From: Saposhnikovia divaricata
Taxonomy: Eukaryota > Streptophyta > Magnoliopsida > Apiales > Apiaceae
DNA length: 64,000 bases
Assembly: GCA_036435485.1 (NCBI GenBank)
Contig: CM071598.1
Location: forward strand, 174,540,148-174,604,147
Direction: 5' to 3'
Shown: positions 31,951-42,925 of the stretch, one piece after another
Layout of the letters: every line of letters starts with the position of its first letter
Position numbering within the stretch: position 1 is the stretch's first letter
The notes under the pieces: generated by a model
Seen by the model: only the letters and a program-made list of their open reading frames with translations
The model's database searches: none
Told to the model about the DNA's origin: nothing
Position numbers and translations under genes: made by a program

Positions 31951-32624
31951 TATCTTTGGATATAAATATCTCTAATTTTGTTTAAAGAAGAAGGTAGCGG
32001 TTGATTTAATAATTTCTGATCTGGAAATTCGTAATTATGAAATTGTAATATGAGTAGTGATATGTGTTAATAGTGAATGTCAATACGGACTGTATATAGA
32101 CGCCAATAATAATATTGTGGGTATGATGTACAAGTTTGATTTATGAACAAGGACTGTGTAATTATAAATTTGAGAGGTTAATTAAGATGATAATTTTTGT
32201 CCTTTCATAGTGATAGACACTGCTTTCCATATCAACACGATTACAACCGTCCATAATTAACCGCAAGGGGTAACATACTCATTAAAATATGTTAAATGAA
32301 AATGACATGATTTAACTATAAGATTTTGCTTCCCTTAAAATATGTCAATGTTATCTCTATTGCAAGTCTATAATGCAATGTTCTCACACCAGTCTTGAAC
32401 ATGTAAAATCAAAATCCCTATAGAAAATAGAATGAGGTTGCAAAATAAACTTTTAAAAAAATGACAAATAAAGAAATAATAAAATTATAGTTCATATCAT
32501 TTTACATCAAATCAACTTGGAAGAAGCATATTATGTTAGTCATATTTATCTTATATCCAAAAGTAGATTAGAAATTACGTAATATTCCGCTAAACAATCA
32601 CATTCTTTCAAGATAAATGTAAAT

Positions 32625-32628
<4 letters not shown>
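31951..32628. other. AT-rich intergenic DNA
   Basis: No reading frame, RNA gene or bounded repeat was recognised in this stretch. Confidence 0.6.

Positions 32629-32667
<39 letters not shown>
32629..32667. repeat. (TA)n microsatellite, left half
   Basis: A TA run that abuts the Helitron terminus at 32668 and resumes on the other side at 33553-33620. The two runs look like one microsatellite split by the insertion. Confidence 0.9.
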
Positions 32668-32668
<1 letters not shown>

Positions 32669-33549
32669 TAGCTTATAACCCGTGCGAAGCACGGGTTTCT
32701 TTTGATAGGTTATAAAATTTATTTAACATTATAATTATGTTTTTATATAATCCTTATTTTTAATAATTTTTTAATTTTAATTTAATATAAATTTATATAA
32801 TGATATGCATGGTTTGAAATTTATTTTGTAAAATTCCAAACTAAAAATGTCGTTGACGGGTTTTAACTTTGAATTTTTAGTAAATTAATCATATAATATA
32901 TCTTATTATTAGATCTAACGATTCTTATTTATTACTAAAAATAATGATTTGAATATATGGTGAGATATTTTTGGGTGTATATTAGTTATCGCAAGATTAA
33001 TTTTAAATTTAAAAGTAACTTGTTTTAATTACAAAAATTACTAATAAAATAATTACGGAAAGATATGGTGTGATATTTTGGATATATATTAATTATTGTA
33101 ATATTAGTTTTAAATTAAATGGTAAAGTGTTTCAATTAGAAGTAAATTTTTTAGAAAAAATGGGTAATTGAGTTGTTGGAGCTGAAAAAAGAGTCCAAGT
33201 AGAAGCTCAATATGAATAAAAGAATTTTAATCTGAATATAATTACGTTAACCTTGGTAATTAGCTTTTTAAGTTATTTTTATAATTTAATTATCTGTGAA
33301 AACCAAAATAAATGGGATAACCAAACCGAAAACCAAAACTTTCAATGTTTCGGCTTTAATATAATAGTATAGACCAAGTAGAAGCTCAATATGAATAAAG
33401 GAATTTTAATCTGAATATAATTACGTTAACCTTAGTAATTAGCTTTTTAAGTTATTTTTATAATTTAATTATCTGTGAAAACCAAAATAAATGGGATAAC
33501 CAAACCGAAAACCAAAACTTTCAATGTTTCGGCTTTAATATAATAGTAT

Positions 33550-33552
<3 letters not shown>
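32668..33552 (-). mobile_element. Non-autonomous Helitron
   Basis: On the minus strand it starts TCTATACTATTATATTAAAG at 33552 and ends CTAG at 32668. The hairpin CCCGTGC-TTC-GCACGGG (32695-32679) lies just before the end. The flanking bases are A before the 5' end and T after the 3' end, as expected for insertion between A and T; the host site is a TA microsatellite. It has no Rep/helicase sequence, so it would depend on an autonomous element. The 5' terminal 179 bp are tandemly duplicated (33195-33373 and 33374-33552), giving two potential 5' ends. Confidence 0.88.
33195..33552. repeat. 179-bp tandem duplication of the Helitron 5' end
   Basis: Two adjacent copies with very few differences, each starting with CCAAGTAGAAGCTCAATATG and ending with TTTAATATAATAGTATAGA. 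Each copy therefore contains a complete Helitron-type 5' terminus (read on the minus strand). Confidence 0.92.

Positions 33553-33620
<68 letters not shown>
33553..33620. repeat. (TA)n microsatellite, right half
   Basis: Continuation of the TA run that is interrupted by the Helitron. Confidence 0.9.
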
Positions 33621-33624
<4 letters not shown>

Positions 33625-34189
33625 ATCAAATTTTTTTTAAAACTAAATTGTATTTCATTTCAATAATTTAATATATACATAGAGATAAATTTTTGTGAGT
33701 TTTTTTTAATACAGACTTAGAAACATTCATGTATAACCAAGAATTTTATCTTACCATTTTATTTTTCATGTTAATCATTTATAATAATAAAGAAAGTGTA
33801 GAATGTGTTTATTTTAGAAAATATAAACAAATGAAGTGTACATTCTAAAAAGAAAATTATTAAGAAACGGATGCGATGAATGTATAAACATGATTATTGT
33901 ATAATTTAAAAATAATTTCAAATATATCGCATCAAATTTCACTATTATTTTTTAGGTATCCATTATCAACTAATTCAAATAAAGTATGATCAGAGATATA
34001 ATGCAATATAAATATATGAATTATAAATAACATAATTAACATAAATTGAATCAAGCATATACATGTGTAATAAAATTTATAAGATGATTGAATATATAGA
34101 TAATAAAACTACGAAAATTGAAAAAACTGAATATATAAACTAACATTTTATTTACTCAAAACTGAAAATAAAAAATAAAATAAGTTAAG
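33621..34189. other. AT-rich intergenic DNA
   Basis: Very AT-rich sequence with no gene or bounded element that I can support. Confidence 0.6.
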
Positions 34190-35032
34190 TGAAAGGCGTG
34201 ATTTATCTTATAAGATTTTTAAGGAAACTTGGAAATTAATGTAGTATAGTGGTTGTATCATGAACCTCTTAAAATGAAATTTGTGGCTCGACTCCGAAAG
34301 CTAACACAAATTCTTCCATTTTTTACATAGATTACAAAGGGGATGGCATAATTGTTACTTCCAAAAAATGAGGATGAAATAGTAATTTTACAAATAATTT
34401 ATTTGCACTTTTTGCACTTGTATTGAGGTTTAATATATAGTTGAAATAAAAAAAATGGGACAAAGGGAGATGATGTGGTTTATCTAATAATTTTTTTTAA
34501 ACATATTCAAAATTAATTGTAGCCTAATGGTTATGGCATGAGTTTAAGTGGGGAGGGTTAGGGTTCGATTCTCAAGATTAACACAATTTCAACTATTTTT
34601 TTACAAAAATATTAAAAGAATGGCATTTTTGTTAATTTTCAACAAATAGGGGCAAAATAGTAATTTCACAGCCAATAAAATGGCACTTTTTGCCACAAAT
34701 AATTTATTTGCACTTTTTGCACTTGTATTGAGGTTTAATATATAGTTGAAATAAAAAAAATGGGACAAAGGGAGATGATGTGGTTTATCTAATAATTTTT
34801 TTTAAACATATTCAAAATTAATTGTAGCCTAATGATTATGGCATGAGTTTAAGTGGCGAGGGTTAGGGGTTCGATTCTCAAGATTAACATAATTTCAACT
34901 ATTTTTTTACAAAAATATTAAAAGAATGGCATTTTTGTTAATTTTCAACAAATAGGGGCAAAATAGTAATTTCACAGCCAATAAAATGGCACTTTTTGCC
35001 CTTGTGTTGATGTATAATATATAGTAATAGAT
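34190..35032. repeat. Three-unit tandem repeat of about 305 bp with tRNA-like promoter boxes
   Basis: Two close copies (about 34430-34734 and 34735-35025) and one diverged copy to the left (about 34190-34430) follow each other; the landmark TATTGAGGTTTAATATATAG recurs at 34421 and 34726. Each close copy has a box A-like TAGCCTAATGG (34520 and 34825) and a box B-like GGTTCGATTC (34562 and 34868). This is the spacing of a tRNA-derived SINE head, but no acceptor stem is seen. The right edge, read on the minus strand, is TCTATTACTATATATTATAC after an A, which resembles a Helitron 5' end. Either origin is possible. Confidence 0.6.
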
Positions 35033-35265
35033 AGATAATAGATTTTGTGGATAAATAATGCATAATGAGTTACTATTTTACAAATATGTTCTATGTATAT
35101 TATTATTTCACGAATTGTTTTAAAAAAATATGCATATTTTTGCTAATAAAATATTATGAAATAAAATTCTAAAATAATTTTAAAATATTATAAAATTCTA
35201 TGTGTATTATTTTTTTTTGTTTAAAAAAAACTATATTTTAAAAAAAATGAAATATGGCTTCTATG

Positions 35266-35640
35266 TAGTGTTCTAAAAAGCGAAGATTAATCATGATTAA
35301 TCAGGATTAATCGTTGTTTGGTGCCTTCCCGAACAGATTTTAGCAAAAAATGGATAAAAAATGTGTTCTGTAAAAATTGATTAATAAGCGAATAATCTGG
35401 TCAATAAGCGATAAATTCGATCAAAAAACAATCAAATTCAGTCAAAAAATTTTTAAAAAAATGTAAAACTCATAAAAGTATAAAATTTTGTGTTATTTAA
35501 AGTTTATATATTATATATGTTAAAAATAATTATAAATAAAAAATAATATTAAATTGATTCCGATTAATCTTCGATTATCCGATTAATCTCTATTCCGTAC
35601 CTTCACCGTTTAGTTCCGAAATTCGCTTTTTATAACGCTG
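35266..35640. mobile_element. hAT-type MITE
   Basis: The ends are inverted repeats of about 18 bases (TAGTGTTCTAAAAAGCGAA at the left; complement CAGCGTTATAAAAAGCGAA at the right). They are flanked by a perfect 8-bp duplication, CTTCTATG, at 35258-35265 and 35641-35648. Eight-base duplications and (C/T)AG-type ends are hAT hallmarks. The interior has several GATTAATC motifs near both ends, which could be subterminal transposase sites. It has no coding sequence. Confidence 0.88.
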
Positions 35641-35648
35641 CTTCTATG

Positions 35649-37299
35649 AAAAAACTTCAGAATTCTGAATATGTTATTGAGATATTTCAACAAAAAGATT
35701 ATTACCGAAAAATACAAAGGTTCAAAATTTTATATAATTTTACAAATAACCAACCAAAAATATCCGATATACTCCGCTTATCGTATGATTTGGAGTGGGT
35801 AAAATTTACGAAGTCTTACCCTTATTCAAAAAAATGAAAAAGCTATTTTGTGAATGTGTACAATACATAAAAAGTGAGAACTAAATATACATCATACACG
35901 AACATAACCAAGCATCAATTTCAAACAAACAAAAATTTGATCACATAATTTGAAAAATAGTTGAGACAAATTTTAGCCTATTGATTTTCTTCACATGGGA
36001 CTTACTTGTTAGGTCCTGAATTGTTTGTAGTAGGGGTGTTGAATACAAACAATATTTTTTAATCGAATTTGTCCGGTTCATTAAATATTAATTCTTGAAC
36101 AAATTGATGCAGAATAATATGAAACAAGATTCAAGTTAAATATAACTTATATTAAACTTGAGAGATTGTTACAAATACATTACAGATTATAAGATTTCAA
36201 TATCAAACTAATTAAAACAAATTCAGAATGAATTCAACATGAACTTATCAATTTTTGTAATAAAAAGATCGAATGCAAAAAAACAGTTCGAGATATAAAC
36301 TAGGGATTATGATCCGCTTGATAGTTACAAAAGTACAAGTAAACAAATTCTAGTGGTTCGAATTTAAAATATTTAAGTTTTGTGTTCTGTAGTCTTTAAG
36401 AAGAGATATATGTCGTAAAAATCTAGATAACTTGGAACATATGTGAAAGTTGTCTACCATCAATCTAATTTCCTTTTTTTGTCATTCTATTATATAGAAA
36501 ATCTGATTTACCAAGTTCATGAGCATACAAGTCTAAAATGTAAGTGACCACGGATAAATGGTGATGCATATAACCATGATTAACATACAAAATTTTAGTC
36601 TGCTTAAAGAAACATGATATATATAACAAATTATTTATTTATTTCAATAATCAATCCGGTTCAATTTCTTTTCAGTTTTTAATTTTTTGGTTTTAATTTA
36701 TGCTCGGTTTTAGGCTATTCGGATTTAGCAATTTTTTACGAATTCGGATTTATTCGGTTGTTTAAATTGCCAATGATTTTATTAAGGAAGCAGTTTGTCA
36801 CAGGAAAACTGAATGAAAAACATAATTTCAAAAAAATAAGGAGAAAGAAAAGAAAAGATTTTGAGTTTTTTTTGTTTTACTTGTTTGATTTTGATCTAAA
36901 ACGAAATAAAAATTATAAGATTGTGTTTGTGTCAGATTTTTCATATATTATATATTTTCAAGACAATCAAATATAGTTTATAACAACATTTTAGTTAAAC
37001 TTGTGGTGGTACATCTTCTCTTTACTTTCAAGCAAATAGAGTACTACTCGTAGTCAAAAGATACATAACAGATATGCGCATCACACCAATAGAATAATTA
37101 AACATACAAAGTTCGGTTAGATGCTATCACCTATGCTACGTTCTAGTAAGTAAAATTTCTAGATCTCCCTAGAACTAGCAAGATTTTTTTCTGCTTTGAT
37201 CATATTAAAAATCGCTTCAAGCTTCAAAATACGAGCCTTCAGTCCCAACGGTGGTAATTTCGATGCAGTTTTATCATGACTTTCTTCTTCACCATTCAC
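35649..37299. other. AT-rich intergenic DNA
   Basis: Short open frames here (for example 35649-35837 and 36758-36976) are Lys/Phe/Ile-rich by composition and show no family signature. I see no gene. At 37160-37330 on the minus strand an open stretch of about 58 codons (NVELVKEEVVSNTVNGEEE...) follows the dehydrin-like remnant and is not recognised. Confidence 0.55.
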
Positions 37300-37300
37300 A

Positions 37301-37530
37301 GTGTTACTCACAACTTCTTCTTTCACGAGTTCAACATTATCATTAATTATTTGCCTCTACAAAGGTTCCACCAGAACCCATGAGTTCCCCGGAACCATAA
37401 TCACCCATGGTTCCACTAGTTGTGTGCTGAATAAGGTTCCTGTACTCATCTGTTTGACGAACTGGATTCCCGTATGCATCAGTTCCTTGTGCTGCTGCTG
37501 TTGTCCATGTCCTCCTCCATAGCTTGCCAT
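37301..37530 (-). pseudogene. Dehydrin-like remnant (Y-segment region only)
   Basis: Starting at the ATG at 37530-37528 on the minus strand, the sequence reads MASYGGGHGQQQQ. After a frame change it continues GTDAYGNPVRQTDEYRNL and then QHTTSGTMGDYGSGELMGSG. DAYGNPVRQTDEY is the Y-segment pattern of Rab18-type dehydrins, which protect cells during drought and seed drying; the second Y segment is degraded. The frame needed for the Y segments ends at a stop (GAGGCAAATAATTAA), and no serine tract or Lys-rich K segment follows. It is therefore a broken fragment. A very short diverged gene with a sequencing frameshift is the alternative. Confidence 0.62.
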
Positions 37531-37997
37531 TTTCAAAACTTAACTGACTTGAACTCTAAAAAAGGCTTTAGTTGATTATTTGATGATTTGCTGTAAGTTG
37601 CAATGGTTAGTTTATAACAACATAGTTTATTTATTACAATTAATTAATGAAATTTATTATTTAACTACATTTTTAATTATTTTAGTAAACTAACTTATAA
37701 AAAAATATTATAATTTTAATTTATAAAAAGTAGATTATAATTTTATTTCAATTTTTAAAATATAATTAAATGTTACTTTTTGTAAAACAAATACCAATAA
37801 AAAAAAGTTATGCAATTATTTCCACAATTGAGTGCAATTGTTTCCATTTTCATTTGTTAATTACTTACAACCAAACGTTTCTTAAATATAATGTATTTCT
37901 TGTTCATTTACACCAATTATACTCAATTATGCATTCATGTTTCATGTCAAAAGATGTTTAATTGGATGATATATGTACAATTTTGCTTTTTATTGAA

Positions 37998-38026
37998 CTA
38001 GCTTTATAACTCGTGCAATGAACGGA
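37998..38026 (-). mobile_element. Degraded Helitron 3' terminus
   Basis: ACTAGCTTTATAACTCGTGC followed by AATGAACGG resembles the CTAG-plus-hairpin end of the Helitron at 32668 (ACTAGCTTATAACCCGTGCG), but the hairpin has lost base pairs. No matching 5' end was found nearby. This is probably a relic. Confidence 0.45.
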
Positions 38027-38029
38027 CAT

Positions 38030-38991
38030 GTTTTAAATTCACTTGTTGCTGAATTGTGTACATCTTTTAAAATATGAAATATATTGTATTCGGTTTGTAG
38101 TTTGAACATGTCGTATTGATGGATGATGTTAACAAGAGATGTAATTTAAAAGTGCGTTGAATTCTACAGTTACTGCTATTTAGCATGAACATTCATTTAT
38201 TTAGCCGTCTCTTTCGTTACTTTCATTTGTTTAGGACGAAAGTTCATTAGATTTAAAATAAATAAGGTGTACCGAAAAATTAAAGTATATGCGTTGGTGA
38301 GACTATCCAAATATTGCACAGACCATATTTTAAAATTAAACTTTCGAATCTTAGATAAGGACCGTACTTTAGATACAAATATATTGTTATTCTTTTCTTT
38401 TTAAATATATATTATACATGAATGTTAATTGTATAATTAATGAATTATACGATATTTACTATTAACATAAGTATATATTGTGTGTAGTTAATAATTCCCT
38501 AATTTGTTTAAGTGTTATAATTATATACATAAAAATTCGATATTTCTTACCTATGTCCGAATTTAAGTTTATTTCATTATAAATATAATAATAAGAATAT
38601 GAGAGTCAACATATTGAATGCGACAATTGCATAGTTGTAGGTATGAATATTTTTTAAGATATACTTTATTTTCCGAGAGGCATAAATTAATAATCACATT
38701 ATAGTTTAGTGATCTTATAAAATTATTACTTATATCTCTGAAATGCTGGTAACTTGGTTGATGTTACAATTGCCAGACATTATTGTTGTCACAATGAATT
38801 TGACCTTTAAAATTTTTAATATTTTTATCGTATAAATTCGAAAACTCTGACTCAGTATATTAATTCAAGTTCCATTTAGACATAAGATGACAAACTCAAC
38901 TTTCTCATAAAAGTTTCCTATACCAACTCTTTATTTGTATACAAATTAAAGATAAATTTCTCTTATATTTTTCGAGTAAAATGCCTGATAC
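38030..38991. other. AT-rich intergenic DNA
   Basis: No gene or bounded element recognised. Confidence 0.55.
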
Positions 38992-38995
38992 ACTA

Positions 38996-39801
38996 AGAGC
39001 AACTTTAACGTGCGTTGTTCACCAAATTATTTGCTCACTGTACTGGTTGTTTGTTTAATTGTTTGTGTTGTTGTTGGCAATTGTTGTTCACTTTGAACAA
39101 TAGTTTTTAACTTTTTAAATTATATTTTATTTACTTTCTGGCCCACATAATGATACGCAAGTCTAGGAGCCCAGCTTCTTTTGTTTTTTTTCAAGTTTGC
39201 TGCTAGCCGTTTGAAAAACAACGACCAAATTTTTATTTTTTGTTATAAATGCTCTCTTATTATACTTATTTTTTTACATCATTTTACAAATACAACATTT
39301 CAAATGGATTCTCAAAACTCTCAAAATTCTGAAAGTTCTCCAAATTTTAACCCTCAAAATCCAAAATTTCATTATTCTCAATTTAATCCAAACTCTCCAC
39401 AAATGAATTCTCAAAATCCAAATTTTCAATATTCTCAATTTAATCCAAATTTACCACACATCAACTCTCAAAATCCAAATTTTCAATTTTATCCATTCAA
39501 TCCAAATTTTAATTATTGAAATAATGATGTCAACTTATTTTGTAATTTTAAAATTTTGCGCAATTCATATTTTATGTTAATATATTTTATATCAATAAAT
39601 AATTTTTAAATATTTATTATGTTGATTTTTATAAATATGAATATTGAAATAAAAGAATAGGTGCTAACAACTTTGTTGGAGTGAATTTAAAGTAAAAGTT
39701 GTTAGAAATGAGTTGAAAGAGAGAAAGTGTAAAATATTAATTTTTTGGGTGAGGTGGAGAATGTAAACAACCTTCAAGGTTGTTACCACTAAAGTTGCTC
39801 T
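38996..39801 (+). mobile_element. PIF/Harbinger-like non-autonomous element
   Basis: The ends are inverted (AGAGCAACTTTAACGTG at the left; complement AGAGCAACTTTAGTGGT at the right), and ACTA flanks both sides (38992-38995 and 39802-39805). Harbinger elements normally duplicate 3 bases, so the fourth matching base may be chance. The interior has a short frame (39304-39519) like the N-terminus of the Myb-like protein carried by plant Harbinger elements. No DDE transposase is present. Confidence 0.68.
39304..39519 (+). pseudogene. N-terminal fragment of a Harbinger-associated protein, Asn/Gln/Pro-rich
   Basis: The ATG at 39304 opens a 71-codon frame with three copies of a repeat containing NSQNPNFQ, spaced by SQFNPN. 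Such Asn/Pro/Gln-rich N-termini are common in the Myb/SANT-like second protein of plant PIF/Harbinger transposons. The DNA-binding domain that should follow is absent, so this looks like a truncated exon. The assignment rests on composition and on the surrounding inverted repeats. Confidence 0.45.
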
Positions 39802-39805
39802 ACTA

Positions 39806-42052
39806 GTGTTTTTTCCGGAAATCGTCAACTTATTAAATTTATTTGTTAAAAATGAGATTTATGATATATAACCATAATAGAATTTTAATATAAGTAAATA
39901 TAATTAAAAATACAAATATATTTTGGCCTCTCTCTCTCTCTCTCTCTCCCCCTCCTTCTCCCCCTCTCTCCCTCTCTATATGTGTGCGTGTTTGCCAATT
40001 CTAGGGTATCTATGTGTTGGTGTAAAGATAAATAGATAAAAAGATGTATCTTTAAATTTGTGATTTTGATTTGAATTTAGGTTTGTTGGGCTCTTTTTAG
40101 GTGTTTTATTTGTGTAATGGATTATGAATTTATTGTTTATGAGCTTTTGATTTCGATATGTGTGCGGGTGGGTGTTCTACTTTACCAATTCTAGGGGTTT
40201 TTGTGTGTGTCACTGTGTAATGATTTCTGGTGATTGGACGAGGGGATAGGTTGATTAGAGTTTTGTACTTTTGTTTAGCTCTTTTTAGGTGTTTTTTTGT
40301 GTAATTTGTTGTTTTTTAGGGTTTGATTGTGTATTAATTCACCAATTCTAGGGTTTGATTGTGTGATAATTAACAATTCCGTGGTTGTTTTATGTTTTGC
40401 TTTTATTTATAAAGATGTGTATTTGTGTGTAGAGATGTAAATTTTATAGTTTTTGGTTATTGTAGGACTAGTTGTTCTAGTTTTATGTTCAAGATTTATT
40501 ATTTTATTTTATCTTTGATAGTTTATCTGGGCGAAAGAGAAGTGATTCAGTGTTTACTTGGAGAATTACGTTAAAGAAGAAACAAAAGGAGCATTAGGGT
40601 TCCCCATGTATGCTTGCTACTTGATTTTTTTGTGTTTTAACATCTTTTTTTGACATTCTGTTCTAGCTTGAAGGTGGTGGTACCGTTAGTTGTTTTTATT
40701 AATTTTTGTTTAATTAGTTTTAATTATCATTGATGAGGAATTTGAAATCAATTATTTTTATTTATGTTTAATTGATTCTTGTTTTCTTTATTGAGATTTG
40801 GAGTAATTAGAAAGATATTTGATAGTGTTTTGACTTTGATTTGATTTGATTCTTTTTTTGACTTTGATTTGATTTGGAGTAATTAGAGGGATATTTTGAT
40901 TCTTTCTTGATTAATTGATTTCCTAATTAATTGATTCCCTGATTAAATGCTAATTGATATTTGTTCATTTGATTAGTTGACCTCCTAGTTAATTGTTTCC
41001 TTAATTAAATTATTTTTTGATTAATTGATTCTCTTAGTTATTGTTAATTGATTAGCTAATTCCTTTATTAATTATAGTTTGAATAATTATTTGACTATTG
41101 TACCATTATTGGGTGTACCGAAATTGTCGGCTTTTGGACCTTACATAGGTGGTTGTTATCTGTCGTCAGTTGGCGAATTATATCTGTTGACGGATTAGTG
41201 TTAGTGGATCAAGGTATCTAGCCAAAGGGATACTCCTTTTGGCTAGAGTAATGTTTGGTTTTGAGTTTAATTTTGCAGGAAGCAGTTTACATGCGAAGAG
41301 ATAATGGACGGAGGAAGAAGGGAAAGTTTATAGAATGTCTTAATTTTTGTTTCAGGGAGCTTTCTGTGTTTCAATGATGTTGGGTTTCATGGAGGGCACT
41401 CTTTTCCCACTTGAGTTTTTTTCCCAAAGGGTTTTGCTCTTGTGGGTTTTTAACGAGGCCCTTCTTTGTTCCATTTGTGTCCCTTTTAATTGGGTTGAGT
41501 ATTTTGAAGATCGGCCATGATATATTTTTTTGGAGTGCAAGTTTCTTTGAAGTAAATGATGGTGACAAATTGGGATTAAGGAGAGCTGGTGGACAGACGG
41601 ATTTTGAGATAACTGAAGATTGGATCAACACTCCTTTTGGAGTGTTGATTATATTTTTAGTTGGTTACTATTGTTTTTGCCTTCCTGTATTTTTACCTTT
41701 GGGTGGTTTTTTCGGACTTAAAGGTTCTATTATCTAAACGTCCGGGGGCAACATGCGTGCCTTTCGGTTAGATAATAAACTTTTTTGAATGAAAGAAACT
41801 AAACCCCTTTCTCCGGTTTTGCCGGTATTGTATTTCGGTACAATTCATATACGAGAATGTATATTCTTTGACAAAAAAAAAAAATACAAATATATGCAAT
41901 AATAAAGTAATAATAAATTAGTTATTTTTATAGAATTCTTCTCTATATACTTGTAATGTAATACAAGAATGAACAATTATAAATAAATATATGTATTTAA
42001 TGAAAGCAAACATCTAGTTTTTTGAGTTGTTTGTTGAAAAGCAAAATATATT
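39806..42052. other. Unassigned region with a poly(A)-like end
   Basis: A pyrimidine microsatellite (39923-39980) is followed by T-rich sequence with exon-like GC-richer patches (about 40525-40610, 41100-41330, 41340-41800). An AATAAA-like signal lies at 41774, and a run of 12 A at 41871-41883 follows CTTTGAC. The frame at 41411-41737 is open (Phe/Leu-rich) but matches nothing I know. It may be a transcribed fragment or the 3' end of a retroposon. I cannot assign a gene. Confidence 0.35.
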
Positions 42053-42240
42053 TGAGTTGTTAACAGACTTTTTCCAATTGAACATGCTACCTATAGACCT
42101 TCGAACATATGATGCAATATATGATGCATCAGAATACAACAAGAGCAACAATTAAATGCAGCCTCTTATTGCACTTTACAAAAGCGATTAAAATGTAGAT
42201 GATTAATATTTTACTGATTTGGCAATGGTGGGATTATAGT
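42053..42240 (+). pseudogene. Diverged copy of MOR1 exon 16 and flanking intron (left part)
   Basis: ACCTTCGAACATATGATGCA and AGAGCAACAATTAAATGCAG recur here in the same order and on the same strand as at 21016-21070. The copy includes most of MOR1 exon 16 (antisense to this strand) and the intron next to it. It has a small internal duplication (atgatgcaatatatgatgca) and many substitutions. It breaks at 42240, where a CACTA end begins, and resumes at 46794. Confidence 0.8.
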
Positions 42241-42835
42241 CACTACTTAAAATATGTTAATAGACATCATGCCTTTTACATCGGTCAAAATAAAACCGAT
42301 GTTAAAAATCTTTTTTACATCAATTAAAATAAAACTGATGTCTTTGTGTTATATAAAATTAGTTTTTTGTTCAACTGATGTTAAAGATACCTCCAAAAAA
42401 ATTTAGAACCCCATTTTCCCCCCTTAACCAAAATTCCCCCCTCAACTCAAAACTCAAAAACATAAAACTAAAAAATATAAGAACTAAAAACTAAAAATCA
42501 TTAACACACAAACATAACACACACCCGACTCCCCCCCTCAAGAACCCTAGCTGCTCTAACTTTTAATTAGCTGCTGTGACCCCCCTCAAGAACATAAATC
42601 GAAGCAATCTCGAAGCAAGTGAGCAACCTCGGAAGGGTAAGCAAATCGAACCTCTATTGAACCTCGAACTCGCGAAGCAAATCGAACTCGAAGCTAATCA
42701 AAATCTTTTGATTTCAATTTGTGTAAGCTTGAGATCGATTTGTTTGATTTGTTAGCTGTAATTGGTGTAAGCAAATTGAATGTAATTTATGTAATATCTC
42801 TCTCGACTTCACTTTCTCGCTCGACACTTAAAGTT

Positions 42836-42838
<3 letters not shown>

Positions 42839-42923
<85 letters not shown>
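42839..42923. repeat. Compound (CT)n(CA)n microsatellite
   Basis: A (CT)n run passes directly into (CA)n inside element A. Frames encoding Ser-Leu and Thr-His repeats across it are artefacts. Confidence 0.95.

Positions 42924-42925
<2 letters not shown>

Noticed and set aside
34520..34571. A tRNA gene
   Set aside because: A and B boxes are present but no acceptor stem, anticodon arm or CCA-proximal pairing can be folded; the sequence is repeated in tandem.
41411..41737. A membrane protein gene of 108 codons
   Set aside because: Composition is Phe/Leu/Gly-rich and there is no recognised motif; the frame also overlaps antisense frames of similar length. It was left within an unassigned region.
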